A DNA stretch of 64,000 nucleotides from Aotearoamyces nothofagi (GCA_015345905.1 JADDTR010000021.1:1-64000); one strand, 5' to 3'; shown: positions 23,801 through 35,107, numbered from the stretch's first letter. Translations and numbers: made by a program. Notes: generated from the sequence alone by a model not told the origin.

Positions 23801-24728
23801 TAGTACAGAACCAGATGATCCTGTCACTCCCATTCGTTTAAAGAAGAGCAGAATTGGGTCCGACATGTCTGTCGAGAATGGTATCTTCAAGAACATGGCA
23901 TTTTCAGTGTCATATGGTACTAGAGAAGACGAGAAACAAAAGATAATACGGACGATCAAGCAACATGGCGGTAGGTTACTAGAACGCGGATTCGATCAAC
24001 TTTTTGAGACGGTCACTTCACGGATGTCTTCACCAAACAAAGGCCCTGGAAGTAACGCTATCGGAGAATTCAATCTCACGCTGACTCCTGAGGCTCGTGA
24101 AACTGGATTCACTTGCCTTATAGCCGACGAACACTCTAGACGTGCCAAATTTATGCAGGCTCTTGCCCTCGGTCTTCCGTGTATTTCCGGTCGGTGGGTT
24201 GAGCACTGCGTCGCTAAGGGTGATATCATTAGCTGGGAACCATATATGCTTGCAGCGGGCGTGTCAAGTTTCCTTGGAGGTGCAGTACGGAGTCGTATCC
24301 TTCAACCTTATCCTGCCAGGGATGCCAAATTTCTAGTATCCTTCGAATCCCGTCAAAAAATCCTGGACGCGAAGTCAATTTTACTAGTCGTGGGTAAAGG
24401 CCGTGCTGAAGAGCGAAAGAAGACATATCTGTTCTTAACCCAGGCACTAGGGGCCAAGCGAGTTCATCAGGTACCCAACAATGATGCCGCACGGAAGGCG
24501 TTGTTGGAGGCGGAGCGTAACGATCAGGAATGGGATTGGGTCTATGTTGACGAGAAAGAAGAGGACGCCGAGAAGGCAATCTTTGGTGCTGCACCAGCTC
24601 GCAAGCGGAAGAGGGGCTCTTCAGGCACAGACGACGCGGACACACAGCCCCCAAAGAAGGTCAGCCTCATCGGCGACGAGTACATCATTCAGAGTTTGAT
24701 ACTCGGAAGGCTACTTGACGAGCAGTGA
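20874..24728 (+). CDS. BRCT checkpoint protein, Crb2/Rad9 (53BP1) type
   Basis: Large nuclear protein of 1255 aa. Exons are 20874-20990 and 21078-24728. The first 1000 or so residues are hydrophilic, Ser/Pro-rich and probably disordered, with scattered SQ/TQ sites that checkpoint kinases could phosphorylate (ESQDTQAF near residue 20, AFSTTQEN). The C-terminal 270 residues contain a BRCT region beginning GIFKNMAFSVSYG, with GGRLLERGFDQLFE, then CISGRWVEHCVAKG, followed by a second BRCT-like half (ARDAKFLVSFESRQKILDAK). This architecture matches fungal Crb2/Rad9 mediators, which link damage sensors to Rad53/Chk2. I could not find the expected tandem-Tudor segment before the BRCTs, so the assignment is family-level. 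Confidence 0.72.
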
Positions 24729-24984
24729 AATGTTTCACTCGCTGCCATGCGCGCTCCTGCGATGGCACGGTGGACACGTATTTTGGAGGGTGCTGCATCT
24801 CATGAGTTGCATTTTACCAGGAGTTTACTTGCAAAGATACCCAGTACATAGATTAGGAGTATACCTTGACAGCAGTCGAGAAGTGCCTTTACAGATTAGG
24901 AAGAATAAAACCTACACATGGGTATGAACATAGCACTTCTGTCTGTGAAACTGCGGGTGAATCGTTCGTCAATGCTCGTGCATC

Positions 24985-26662
24985 TTATTCCTGTCTAGCT
25001 TTAGCTCTACCTTCGGCGCTGCCGCTTCCCACCTCTGGCGTGGCGGCTGCTCTCCGCCTGTCCTTGACTTCGTACACCTTCATATCCATCCCGACCCAGA
25101 AGGTCTTCGATCTCCACACCACCGTCGTGCCGCCCAAGACGGCCAGCGCCCAGATCGGCAGAGCGAGGAGCTCCCGCCCGAGCCAGGCCGACAGCCACTC
25201 GGCGAACGGTCTCCTGGGCTGGGGTCGAGCGAAGGACGGCGTGTCCATGTCACGCTCGACCGAGGCACCCGAGTGGAGCTTGCCAAACACAAGCCAGTCG
25301 AGGGTGATCCACGCGGCGACGTTCAGCAGCCAGAATACTGCGAATGCGGCCCACGTTTGTGGGACGCCTAAAGTGTCGTGGAACCATGGCAAAGTCGTGA
25401 TTGCAAACGAGCCATAAGCCGAGCAGAGAAGACTCTCGACCCCCGGCTCGACCAACGTGGCCAAGGTGACTGTCCATTTTCTAACTCTGAGCCATCTCAC
25501 GCGCCTCGCGATGTAGTCCCGTACTGACATTCCTGCCATGGGTTGAATGGCAAGATCGCCGAAAACCAGACCGTGCTTCCCCCATTCTTCTCCGGCAGCT
25601 TCTCCGGGGATTTGCTTTCGCCAGAGGAGATCCCCGATCAAGTGATCCTCGCAGATATTATCAGAGAAGAAATCAATACCCGGAGAGTAGGGTGAGGATG
25701 TAGAGGTTAGATAGTCTAGGTGGGAGCGACGGAACATGTTGGATTTGCCAACGATGCAAGGTGCAACAGCAACAGTATTGATGGCAGTGTAGAACTTGGC
25801 ATGCGAGGATGCGGTAAACATCTCCTCGAGACGGCCACCACCTCTACGGAGTATTTGGCCGGCTGAGGTCTCATTTGCTAGAGCCTGAGATGTGTCATTC
25901 GGAGTAAGAAGACCTCGCGCTTTTTCGCCTACACTGGCCCCCACGCTGTCAACAACTAGGAATAGTTGATGGACAAACTTGTATGGCATAGCCCGTACTC
26001 CATCTTTGCGGAACCCAAAAAGTTTATCCACCATCCGCCCCGCAACCCCTCTGCCAACCCAAACATTACAGTCCATGATCCAGATCACGTCACCTTTCGC
26101 TTCCCTATACCCGCGACTCATGTTTCTGATCTTGGGATTTGGGCCCAGATTATTGACTTCGCCCCCGTGCCCGCTGAGATTCGGGTCATCCTCCTCGACG
26201 AACAGCTTCGCGTCGAAATCGGGGAAGTCTTCAATTAACCGTCGGAGCACCGGATATGCTGGATCACTACTTGACGACACGCAGAAGTAGATGGTCAGTT
26301 TGTCTCGCGGGTAGGTCTGCCGGAATGTCGCGGCTAGACATTCGTACAGCTGGGGCTCAAGACCTTTGACGGGCCTGAGAATGGTGATATGCGGAATATC
26401 CTCCGACGGTAGCTCGAGGGAAGCTGCGGGAGCCGGCCTGCTCGAGTAGTGTCGATATCTGCACTTCTATTAGACGTCGAATCACGCATACCAAGAAGAA
26501 AACATACAGCTGCGTAGAGCCAATGGCTTGCACAAGTAAAACGAAGAAATACCAGACGCCACATACGGCAGCTATCACAAGGACGAGAGTCGAAGTGGCA
26601 TGATCTTCTCTAGCAGCTGCACTGTCGGCAGCAACTCCTGGAAATATTGCCACCTTGGACAT
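24985..26662 (-). CDS. ceramide glucosyltransferase (GT21)
   Basis: Membrane enzyme that transfers glucose from UDP-glucose to ceramide, making glucosylceramide in the Golgi; in fungi it affects hyphal growth and virulence. Exons (complement): 26662-26508 and 26458-24985, giving 542 aa. One N-terminal helix (STLVLVIAAVCGVWYFFVLL) precedes the catalytic domain HITILRPVKGLEPQLYECL. The GT21 signature is complete: VEEDDPN, IMDCNV (D2), NICEDHLIGDLLWRK (D3) and the RRVRW (R/Q)xxRW motif. C-terminal hydrophobic segments include LLCSAYGSFAITTLPWF and TWAAFAVFWLLNVAAWITL. It converges with the Crb2-like gene, and its start faces the Sen2 gene across 522 bp. Confidence 0.95.
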
Positions 26663-27184
26663 ACGGGTTTGCTTGTCTCAGTTTTCTCCATACATGTTCA
26701 GCAATGACATGTATGGGTGTTAGCAAATAAAAGTCCAGGAGCTGTAGATGTGAAGCTCCTGGCTGGCCTAACATTTCAGGGTTCGGGATTTTCCGCACAA
26801 GCGGGTTCTGCCGAAGCGGAATTTCTAGAAAAGAATTTTGATCCGACAAACTATTTCAATCGCACGATCACTCTCAACAGCTTCTTCAAAAAAGCTGAAG
26901 AGACCACACATGCTGTACGTATACCATTTCTTTCAACGACTCGAACGCAATGTCCGTTATAAATTTGTGCATGCGGTGATGACACCATACCTGTGGCCTA
27001 GAAGACGACCCTAACTTTGATGTTGTTCTTCCCTGTTGGCTCAATTCTCTCTGAGAAGACTACAACGGTATCTGAGCAATGCAAGACAATAGCTGTTTTA
27101 ATATGTCGTTATGATGTTAAGTGCTTATACTAACGCATCGTCATAGTGTGTCGATATGCCTCCATGACAGCATAATTATAAGTC
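26663..27184. promoter_or_regulatory. divergent promoter region, GT21 and Sen2
   Basis: 522 bp between two head-to-head start codons, so it must contain both promoters. No TATA box or repeated site stands out. A short open frame at 26717-26962 is not supported as a gene. Confidence 0.5.
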
Positions 27185-28804
27185 ATGGCAGAGACAACAA
27201 AGGCCGACAACCTTGATAAAGGATCCTCCAGCAAACCACGGGGTCCTTCGAGAGCACAACAGCTGAACAAGCTGTATGCCTTGCCAGCACCGCTGCGGAC
27301 GTTCCCTCTCCCAACGTTTGTCCCACACAATCCACTTTCTCTTCTCGCATTACTGTATACATGGGTGTCACAAACCGTGAAGCCTCCAGCGTCACATCCA
27401 GAAACACTGTATAACGGGTGGTATTCTGCCGAAAGTCGTTCAGTACATGTCACAAGTCAAAGGTCTGTTCGAGCACTTTGGGAGCAAGGCTTCTATGGTA
27501 AAGGTAGCTTAAGTAGGAGTGAACCTAGCTGGCTTGAGCGAGAGAAGCGTAGAAAAGGCGTTAATGCAAATAAGACAAGTGAAGAGGTGACAAGGCAAAG
27601 GCGTGCAGATCGGCAGCAGACAAAATGGGAGAGGGCGAGGAAAGAACGTGAGGCGATAGACCAGAAGCTCTTGGAAGAGGGCAGTGCTGCCAGTGAAGCC
27701 AAAGCTTCTACGAGAGTGATACTGTCGCCTGTCGGTCCGCTAGAGCTGTTGGCATTGCCAAACTCACAGAAGGATTTGCTGCTAAGCAACCCCTTCACCA
27801 GCTTACCGGTGCATTCAAGTCATTCAAGCCAGAGCAACTCTGATCAAAGTTGGATAACTGAAGCCTCGATTGAAACCGACAATTCTGAGAGTGCCCTAAA
27901 TGGATCGGCTCAGAAAGTTTCGGAGGGGAATGAGGTCGAAATACCCGTTCCTAGACCTGAAACCCTAATCAACGAATCCCTCGTGGAATCCAGTGGCGTC
28001 GTCCATACAGAGAGTCCGGGTGTCAGCAGTGGTACCATACACACAAATAATACAGAAGACTCCCCAGGGTTAAGGCGTCGGAAGAGTGTTAGGTTCTCAC
28101 CCACTATTGAGCAAACAACATTCCTCCAGTCAGAAGCGCCGAGCCCAGACCTAGCCGTCTCGCTTGAGAGAGGTGAGCTTGAGAGAGGTGACGAGGCACC
28201 ACTTGTGATTGAAGACCGAGAGCATCTCCAACTCACAATGGAAGAGACCCTGTTCCTCGCATATGGTCTTGGTGTCCTCACAGTGTCTGATCCGAAGACC
28301 AAAAAGCCGATATCAATAAAGGACCTGTTCAGGCTCGCGCGGCAATCATCTTACTTCCCACCGTCTCAGTTGCCACTGGTTAAGCCTGATGACCCGTTTA
28401 TGATTTCTTATGTTGTTTACCACCACTTTCGCTCCCTGGGATGGGTCGTCCGTGGAGGGACCAAGTTCTCTGTCGACTTCCTCTTGTATAATCGTGGCCC
28501 TGTCTTCTCTCATGCAGAGTTTGCCGTCATGATTCTGCCATCGTATAGCGACCCGTTCTGGTCAGCAGATGCAGCTACGCGAGACTACGTCGCGAAGAAG
28601 GAAAAGAGAAGCTGGTCTTGGTTGCATTGTATAAACCGTGTCAATAGCCAGGTGAAGAAGACCTTGGTCCTGGTGTATGTGGACATTCCTCCGCCACTGC
28701 CGGCGCAGGAGGAGGAGGAGTTGGGGATTGATGGCGTTCTGAAGCGGTACAAGGTCCGTGAAATCGTATTGAGACGATGGCTGTCCAATCGGAGTCGAGA
28801 TTAG
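27185..28804 (+). CDS. SEN2: tRNA-splicing endonuclease subunit Sen2
   Basis: Catalytic subunit of the four-protein tRNA intron endonuclease, which cuts the 5' splice site of pre-tRNAs. Single exon, 539 aa. The N-terminal part has the Sen2 hallmark NGWYSAESRSVHVTSQRSVRALWEQGFYGKG spread over residues 77-107, then a charged, probably disordered linker. The C-terminal nuclease domain starts around LTMEETLFLAYGLGVL. The predicted triad is visible: Tyr435 in VDFLLYNRGP, His443 in FSHAEFAV and Lys491 in VNSQVKKTLVLV. The ATG at 27185 is the first of the frame with good length. There is a long gap downstream before the next gene. Confidence 0.95.
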   Translation: MAETTKADNLDKGSSSKPRGPSRAQQLNKLYALPAPLRTFPLPTFVPHNPLSLLALLYTWVSQTVKPPASHPETLYNGWYSAESRSVHVTSQRSVRALWEQGFYGKGSLSRSEPSWLEREKRRKGVNANKTSEEVTRQRRADRQQTKWERARKEREAIDQKLLEEGSAASEAKASTRVILSPVGPLELLALPNSQKDLLLSNPFTSLPVHSSHSSQSNSDQSWITEASIETDNSESALNGSAQKVSEGNEVEIPVPRPETLINESLVESSGVVHTESPGVSSGTIHTNNTEDSPGLRRRKSVRFSPTIEQTTFLQSEAPSPDLAVSLERGELERGDEAPLVIEDREHLQLTMEETLFLAYGLGVLTVSDPKTKKPISIKDLFRLARQSSYFPPSQLPLVKPDDPFMISYVVYHHFRSLGWVVRGGTKFSVDFLLYNRGPVFSHAEFAVMILPSYSDPFWSADAATRDYVAKKEKRSWSWLHCINRVNSQVKKTLVLVYVDIPPPLPAQEEEELGIDGVLKRYKVREIVLRRWLSNRSRD

Positions 28805-30874
28805 TGTATGATGGATGATACCACATGGCAAATGTATTATGAACCTGTAATGCTCAGTTTTCTTTCCCCCAAATCATTGACAATATTGTTGCGTGGACGC
28901 GCCCATGTTCTGTGGATGACGTCGAGACGTGCTCGCTGCTATGTGAAATGCCCGCCTTGACACCCACGTGATCTCGGGAGCTGACCAGGCCAGCGCCTTG
29001 CCCAGGGCCTGCACAGGAAGCATGCCAATTTCCAAACTCCAGCTGCGACAGCCATTCGCCTCATGTCGCCACGTCATCACTCGTGCTGTATGCTCTCTCT
29101 CGCATCACGGCCGAAGTAGCACGTCCGGCATCCCATCGCTTGCTCCTACAGACACCCCCCTTCCCGTGCCGGCCATTAAATAAAAGGGGGGGGAGGTGCG
29201 GTATGACGTCCCAGGACGGCAAATCTCTGGCAATCCTTAACGGTCTCGGACAGGCGTGACGCGGGAGCCGGCTCGTTCTATCGGTGCCGCACTGAGATGC
29301 CCGAGGGTGCTGTTCATCGTCGAGCTTGGCTCGTGCTTTGGAGATAGGTACGGTACGGTACGGGTACGGCTTGTAGGGTTCCAACAGAACGGGATGGATC
29401 ATCTGCTTCAGTGCCAGGTTAGAAAGCGGTGGTGAGGTAGGCGTGCTGATGTTTGACGCTTGACGTGGAGAATAGAAGGTGATGGTTGGTATGGAGGGGG
29501 GATGGCAAGGGTGGGGTGTGGATGAGACAATCTTTTCCTGCTTGCACCTCCACTTGCATCATTGCGTGTTCAAGTGCGCCAATCTGTGACATGTCGTGTA
29601 TGTATAGAGCACTTTGGTAGCGCCAGCGTCTGTAAAGGCCGAAGGGAACATTCCAGCAGCGCCATGATGCTTCGTAGGAGTATCCGTGGCACAGGCGGCC
29701 TGCTGGATCGGCAGCTCGAGGCACTTCACTCACAGGCTACTCGGTATCACATTATCCTCGAGTAGCGAGATCTGGTGGAATCCAGCTATGACGCCAAAGT
29801 CGACATACCGAAGATGAAGATCATGTTGTCCTCCTAGGGGTGTTGCATCAGCGGTGTGCTGGTTGACGTCGTATGCTGTTATCTCGGGGTCCTTCAAGCC
29901 GCCTCTGGCACGCAGTGATACGTTACTTTTGCGGGGCTCTCTCCCCGTGAGATCTCTACTTTCACTCTGCTCCTTAGGCATATGGCGGCTCATCGAGACC
30001 AAACACCCATCGGGATATACTTGAGTTCCGTAGTCACCCGAGCGTGTCGAGTCCCTCCCGTCTTGACTTTCCAGACTTTCCTGGCATTCTTGACTTTCAT
30101 GGCCTTCTTTAGACAGCAGGGTTAGCTGTCGAGCCAGATCTGAAGTCGTGCTCCATGGGTGCGAAGAGTCTCTGTATTTTACTCGCGCGGGTCCTGGACC
30201 CTCAGGCAACCAGCAATCGGGATGTGGCCAGGCTACGACATCGATGACCACCGAGTGCCGATCATCGGCCATTTGAGCGCAACGCGGAGAGTCACGGTGA
30301 CACCGATCCCGATCAAGCAAGGGCACAGCACACCTGCAGCGGCCATGTCGGGGATGTCGGGGATGTCGTTGAAGCCGCCGTGCCCGGAACCCAGTACGGC
30401 CATCAGCGCATCGACAACATCTCAGATCTCAAAGGCCTGGCCTGGCCTGGCCTGGCTGGGATGTCGGTGGAATGATGGCCAGGAGAATGCATTCTGCATG
30501 CCATGACGATCAACCTGCGCTCGCTGCCACGGCGTCAAATGTCGAAATCAAGAATCAAGATATCGAGAAATCCCAGATGGGCCCGCATGACCAGCGCCGA
30601 CAGAGGCAAAGGCTAGACCTAACGGACAATGCGTACTGGCAAGGCAGATCAAGATGCCTGGACAAGGTACGGTGATGCCACAGTACCGTCATCCTCGAGC
30701 AAGGTAGATAGCCGAGACGAGGTCACGTTGTTGCAGAGGAGGCCAGAGAAGGAGGCCCGAGGAGGAGGCCCGAAGAGGAGGCAGGGCAGAGAGGTAGGGC
30801 AGCAGAGAAGCGGCGGCGATTGCCATCCAGGCCAGAATGGCAAATGACGACGGGGAGAGAAATAGAGGGAGGAG

Positions 30875-30920
30875 GCGAGGGAAGAGGGCGAGGGAAGAGG
30901 GCGAGGGAAGAGGGCAAGGG
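30875..30920. repeat. 13-nt minisatellite, about 3.5 copies
   Basis: Unit GCGAGGGAAGAGG repeats head to tail at 30875, 30888 and 30901, with a degenerate fourth copy. It is purine-only apart from one C per unit. Confidence 0.85.
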
Positions 30921-31744
30921 CCTCCCGTATCCACGCGGACGGCAGAAGTTGCCACGCTGCGATGACTGAAATCACCTACCAAGGGGCAGCACGGTACAGT
31001 GCGGTACCGTACGGTACATGAGTGCCTACAATACCTACCTGCCCTATGTATCGTAGGAGGTCTCTTTCATAGTAGAGTAACACGCTGACCATCTAAGCAG
31101 ACCTACGTGCACACAGTAAGTACCTACTTGCATACCTTGCTCCCTCGACCTCCAGGGCAGCACGCGTGCCGCACATGGGCCACGGTCCCAACGGCGAATG
31201 CCTGCCCGCTGCTCGCTGCTTCAACAGCGGTGGGGGATCTACCCTCGCGAGGTCTCCTGCTCCCTGTGCTTGACGGCGTGATCGAGGTCGAGGTCGAGGT
31301 CGATGCCACGGGATAAGCGACATTGGACATACGGGCTGCTGCACTCAAGTAGCCATGTGCAGCAGATAAACGGCGACGACGTCAAAGGCGGGAAGTTGAA
31401 TGGATCAAGAGAATGGATTCCTCGGCCGGGATCTACGGCACGACGGAATAAGGTAGCAGCGGCGAGGACAAGCTTGTACGAGTACAGTACTGTCCTCGTA
31501 TCTATGCGTAGGGTATGTACAGTACAGCAAGTAACTTGCAGTAAGTACAGTAAGTACTTACAGCAGTCTCGCCCTGGCCGTGTAGGGGTGTGTTTTGCTG
31601 CCATGGGGTGCCGGCAATGGCTGATGGTAGGTATCACCGCCCACTCAGACGGTGGCCACGACCCATGGTTGGCGGCAGCCGATGATGATGATGGACGGTG
31701 CCTTGTGGCTCAGGCACGGCACACATCCCTGGCTCCCTGAAGGC

Positions 31745-31800
31745 GCAGTACAGCGCAGTACAGCACAGCACAGCACAGCACAGCACAGCACAGCACAGTA
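31745..31800. repeat. CAGTACAG / (ACAGC)n tract
   Basis: GCAGTACAG words grade into eight or so tandem ACAGC pentamers and then back to CAGTACAG. This creates the spurious Ser/Thr/Ala/Gln open frames of this interval. Confidence 0.85.
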
Positions 31801-31802
31801 CA

Positions 31803-31867
31803 GTCCTGTAATGATGTCCTGTAATGATGTCCTGTAATGATGTCCTGTAATGATGTCCTGTAATGAT
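31803..31867. repeat. 13-nt tandem repeat, 5 perfect copies
   Basis: Unit GTCCTGTAATGAT is repeated five times without a mismatch (starts 31803, 31816, 31829, 31842, 31855). Perfect identity implies recent expansion. Confidence 0.92.
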
Positions 31868-32118
31868 GCACTGTACAACATACTAGTACAGTACAGTGCT
31901 GTACCTCGCCCTAGGCAAGGTCCGCTATGGAGAGGAACAGCCTAATAGGAGAATTTCGTGCATGGCCGGGCATTTTACATTTTACGTGGCATGAGTGGGC
32001 TCGCTAGGGCCGGTGCCGTCATTAGCACATGCAGGGACCGTCCACGCTAGCCGGCGACTGAGCCTGCGATGATGTCAGCCGGAAGGCTTGGCGCTCCTGA
32101 TGATCTGCGCGTCTTGCA

Positions 32119-32275
32119 GTACAGACAGTGCAGACAGGTATATACAGTACAGACAGGTATATACAGTACAGACAGGTATATACAGTACAGACAGGTATAT
32201 ACAGTACAGACAGGTATGTAAGGTATATACAGGTATATACAGTACAGACAGGTATATACAGGTATATACAACAGC
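32119..32275. repeat. 19-nt tandem repeat
   Basis: Unit GTATATACAGTACAGACAG begins at 32138, 32157, 32176 and 32195 with no change. Shortened and recombined copies (GTATATACAG) follow to about 32275. The array encodes Tyr/Ile/Val/Gln-rich frames on either strand that are not genes. Confidence 0.9.
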
Positions 32276-33968
32276 ACAGTAACATCGCCGACAGCCATCC
32301 TTTGGATCTGCAGAAGGGATACCGATGGAGCAGTGTAGGTAGGTCGGGGTAGGCTGTCTGTCGTATACAGGCAAGGCAAGACACGACAGGCACAGCTGGC
32401 CGTAGGTAGGCCGCTGCAGCCGGTGGAGACAGCCTACTTGGATTGTACTGTACTGTACCGCAGAACATGCCACCACTGTAGCCTGTAGCCTGTAGCCACC
32501 ACTGTAGCCACCCGCTGTTGCAGATGCGGCCGGTCGTCAGGGTGTGGAGAGAGAGGCCCAAGTGGCCCTGCATAGGCCGAGTTTAATTCTCACTCAATCT
32601 TTATTCTTCATCGATCTATCATCAATCCACTCATCATCTATCATCAATCTACTCATCATCTACTCATCATCTACTCATCACCTACCGGCCGAGTCGTCGG
32701 TGTCATTGGGCCATGTCTGTCAGGCCCCCTCTGGTCTCACTGCACGGCTCCGTCTCTGACGCATTCAGCAGCCCCCGCCTTGCACGATCTCCACGCTTCC
32801 ATACTGTCTGTAGTCGCATTCCTTCCTTCTCGTTCCTTGCCCACGTGCGCCACCCGTCGCCAGCCTGTGAGAGCGAAGATGCCGGGCAGAGTTGGCAGGG
32901 TGGTTGGGATATGGGTAGGTTCGGCAACGACCCGTGTCCTGGCTGCCATGGACGGATCTGTGGTGCAAGATAGTGCAGACACTACACGCATGGCATCCGC
33001 TGTTGGGGTCTCGACGGCAAAGCTCAGCGTCTTCGCCCGCTGGAGACGGTGCTGGGGCAAGCCATCCGTCGCCAGTGGAAAGTTTGGCCAACTTTCAGGC
33101 CAAAGGTGTGCGCCTCAGGCGGCCGTGGCTGGCTGCCTTGCCCGAGGCGAGAAAGCGGGCGAGGAGCAGGGAGCCTGAGGGGAGCCTTGGCCCCTCCGGG
33201 CTAGCGTGGCCAGGGCTGGAAGGTAAAAAGGCAGAATGCTGCGCTAGAGCCGCCACCAGAATGATGTCGCTTATGACGCGGGTGCCAGTCATGATCTGCA
33301 GGGCCTCGCAGTGGCAGCGGCAGCAGTGGCACGAGTGGGCCGCAGCAGCCCGCAGCAGCCAGCAATCCACAGGCAGGCAGGCTTGCACGGCGTTGGACGG
33401 CACCGGGCGGGCGCTGGACGAAGACTGCCTTGCAGCCTAGCTGCCTTAGTAGCTAGGCGCCCTGCCTGCCTGCCCTACAGCGTCACCGTCAGAACTGGGA
33501 ACCTGCGCGTCAGAGCTGAGACAGGCATAACCTGGCAGCCTGGCAGCCTGGGCAGCCTGGGCAGCCTGGCATGGAGGTCAGCTCCCGGCCGCCTCCAGCC
33601 TTGGCCCAGGGTCCCCATCCTGGTCCCTTCTCAGCTCCGCACATATATACTCGTCGCAGGGACCCTCTCCTCTCTCTTTGACACCACCGACATCTGTCTC
33701 CAAACTACAGCTGCACTCTAACCCCATATCGTCGTCGTCTCTGATATCTACTACGTCTACTGCGTCTACTATTACTCGTACTATTACTCGTACTAGTACT
33801 CCTACTACTCCTATTACTCCTACTACTCCTACTACTCCCAAGGAACCAGTATATCTCACGGGTGCAACTCTTCACATCTTCACATCTTCACATCTTCACA
33901 TCTTCCTACGCCAACTTCCGTGGTGATTACCACTTCCACGCACCCACCACCTCGTCTCGCTGCCTGCC

Positions 33969-34241
33969 ATGGGCTCCATATCAAGCCCACTCTACATAGA
34001 CACATCCAGCAGCCATCTAAACATGTCCTCCACCAACCCCTCATACCCGTCATCTGAGCCTTCGTCGCCGGTCGACGACATCTCGTCCTACTCTCGCACC
34101 ATGCACCAGCACACCATGAAGCAGATGGAGGATGCTTCGCGGTCAAGCAGCCGTCGGACCTCCTCAACCAAGCAAGAACCATCATATCAGCACGAAGACC
34201 AGTCAGACGGCACCGTCTCTTCGGAAAGTGCTCGCTCGTAG
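33969..34241 (+). CDS. small Ser-rich protein, unknown function
   Basis: A 90-aa protein whose frame stands out from the surrounding low-complexity DNA. Its first 40 residues are Ser/Pro-rich (second ATG at residue 19: MSSTNPSYPSSEPSSPVDD). A central helix-like motif, DISSYSRTMHQHTMKQMEDA, is followed by a basic and acidic Ser-rich tail ending in SESARS. I recall similar short fungal proteins with an SPxDDYxRxMHQHT core but cannot verify this here. There is no signal peptide or membrane segment. It sits downstream of a very long repeat-rich region with a TATA-like element about 330 bp upstream, as seen for strongly regulated fungal genes. The translation start could be the first or second ATG. 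Confidence 0.6.
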   Translation: MGSISSPLYIDTSSSHLNMSSTNPSYPSSEPSSPVDDISSYSRTMHQHTMKQMEDASRSSSRRTSSTKQEPSYQHEDQSDGTVSSESARS

Positions 34242-34489
34242 TATTGTCGACTCCGGAGAGGCGATGGTTCAGCCTGCGCAACTGGAGAAGATGCGACGTC
34301 AGGTAGCTGGGTGTGCTCGTGCTGCCAGTTGGGATATTACTGGTCGTGTCAACGAGATGGTCCACAGTAGCTGCTCGCCAGCTCATCATCATCATTACTT
34401 GGCATACATGGCCTCTGTATAATTATGGGAAGGAATGGCACTGGAGTTCAGGATGGATTGGGCTTGGGCATGAGGAACGGCGGCGGTAC

Positions 34490-34735
34490 GTACATAGCAT
34501 GGTGATGGCGTCTACAATGAATAATACAATACACATTCCAACAGCTACCTAGCAGCCGTCCCTTGATCCGTACATAGCATGGTGACGGCGTCTTCAGTGA
34601 ATAATACAAATACACATTCCAACAGCTTACCTACCAGCCGTCCTTGATCCATACATAGCATGGTGACGGCGTCTACAATGAATAATACTATTAATACACA
34701 TTTCAACAGCCTACCTACCCAGCAGCCGTCCCTTT
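34490..34735. repeat. about 80-bp tandem repeat, 3 copies
   Basis: Three successive copies of a roughly 80-bp unit. Each contains GTACATAGCATGGTGACGGC or a close variant, then AATGAATAATAC, ACACATTCCAACAGC and CTACC...CAGCCGTCC. The copies begin near 34490, 34572 and 34650 and differ by a few substitutions and small indels. Confidence 0.9.
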
Positions 34736-35107
34736 GGTCTCGTGACAATTCCTCCTCGCTGACCCTCATCCACCTACACGTAATCTACGACGATGCTGTA
34801 CACGCACAGCACAGCAGCGGCGCCTCGCAACGAAAAAGCAAATCCCCCCTCCCCCTATCCCCATTCCAGAAGTCCCCTGTCCTTCCTCTTCTCTCTTCTA
34901 TCCTATCCTCCTCTTCTCTCTTCTTCTTCTTCTTCTGTCCTTCCTCTCCTCTCCTCTCTTCTATCCTCTCCTCCTCTTCTATCCTCCGCGCGCGCGCGCA
35001 GGACCAGAGCCGGGCCGGGGTGAGGTGAGAGGTTTTCTGGTGGCGCTTAGGTGCCGCGCTATGCCGCGCTATGCCGCATGGGATCAGGGGTCCTGCCAAC
35101 TTTTTTT

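Larger units (their letters stand above)
28805..33968. other. 5.2-kb gene desert rich in simple repeats
   Basis: No supported gene. Overlapping open frames on both strands are products of low-complexity sequence. The region carries GTAC-based palindromic runs (29346-29370, 30990-31020, 31480-31560), CCTGG runs near 30435, GAGGGAAG minisatellites (30875-30920), CAGTACAG/ACAGC tracts (31745-31800), 13-nt and 19-nt tandem arrays, ATCATCTACTC repeats (32620-32685), GCAGCCTGG repeats (33535-33575) and TACTACTCC plus CTTCACAT runs (33755-33905). The last 350 bp look like the leader and promoter of the small gene at 33969, with a TATA-like ACATATATAC near 33642. Confidence 0.7.

Noticed and set aside
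31303-31740. 145-codon open frame in the gene desert
   Set aside because: It runs through simple repeats (CAGTAAGTACAGTAAG and GATGATGATG), and overlapping frames on both strands are equally open.
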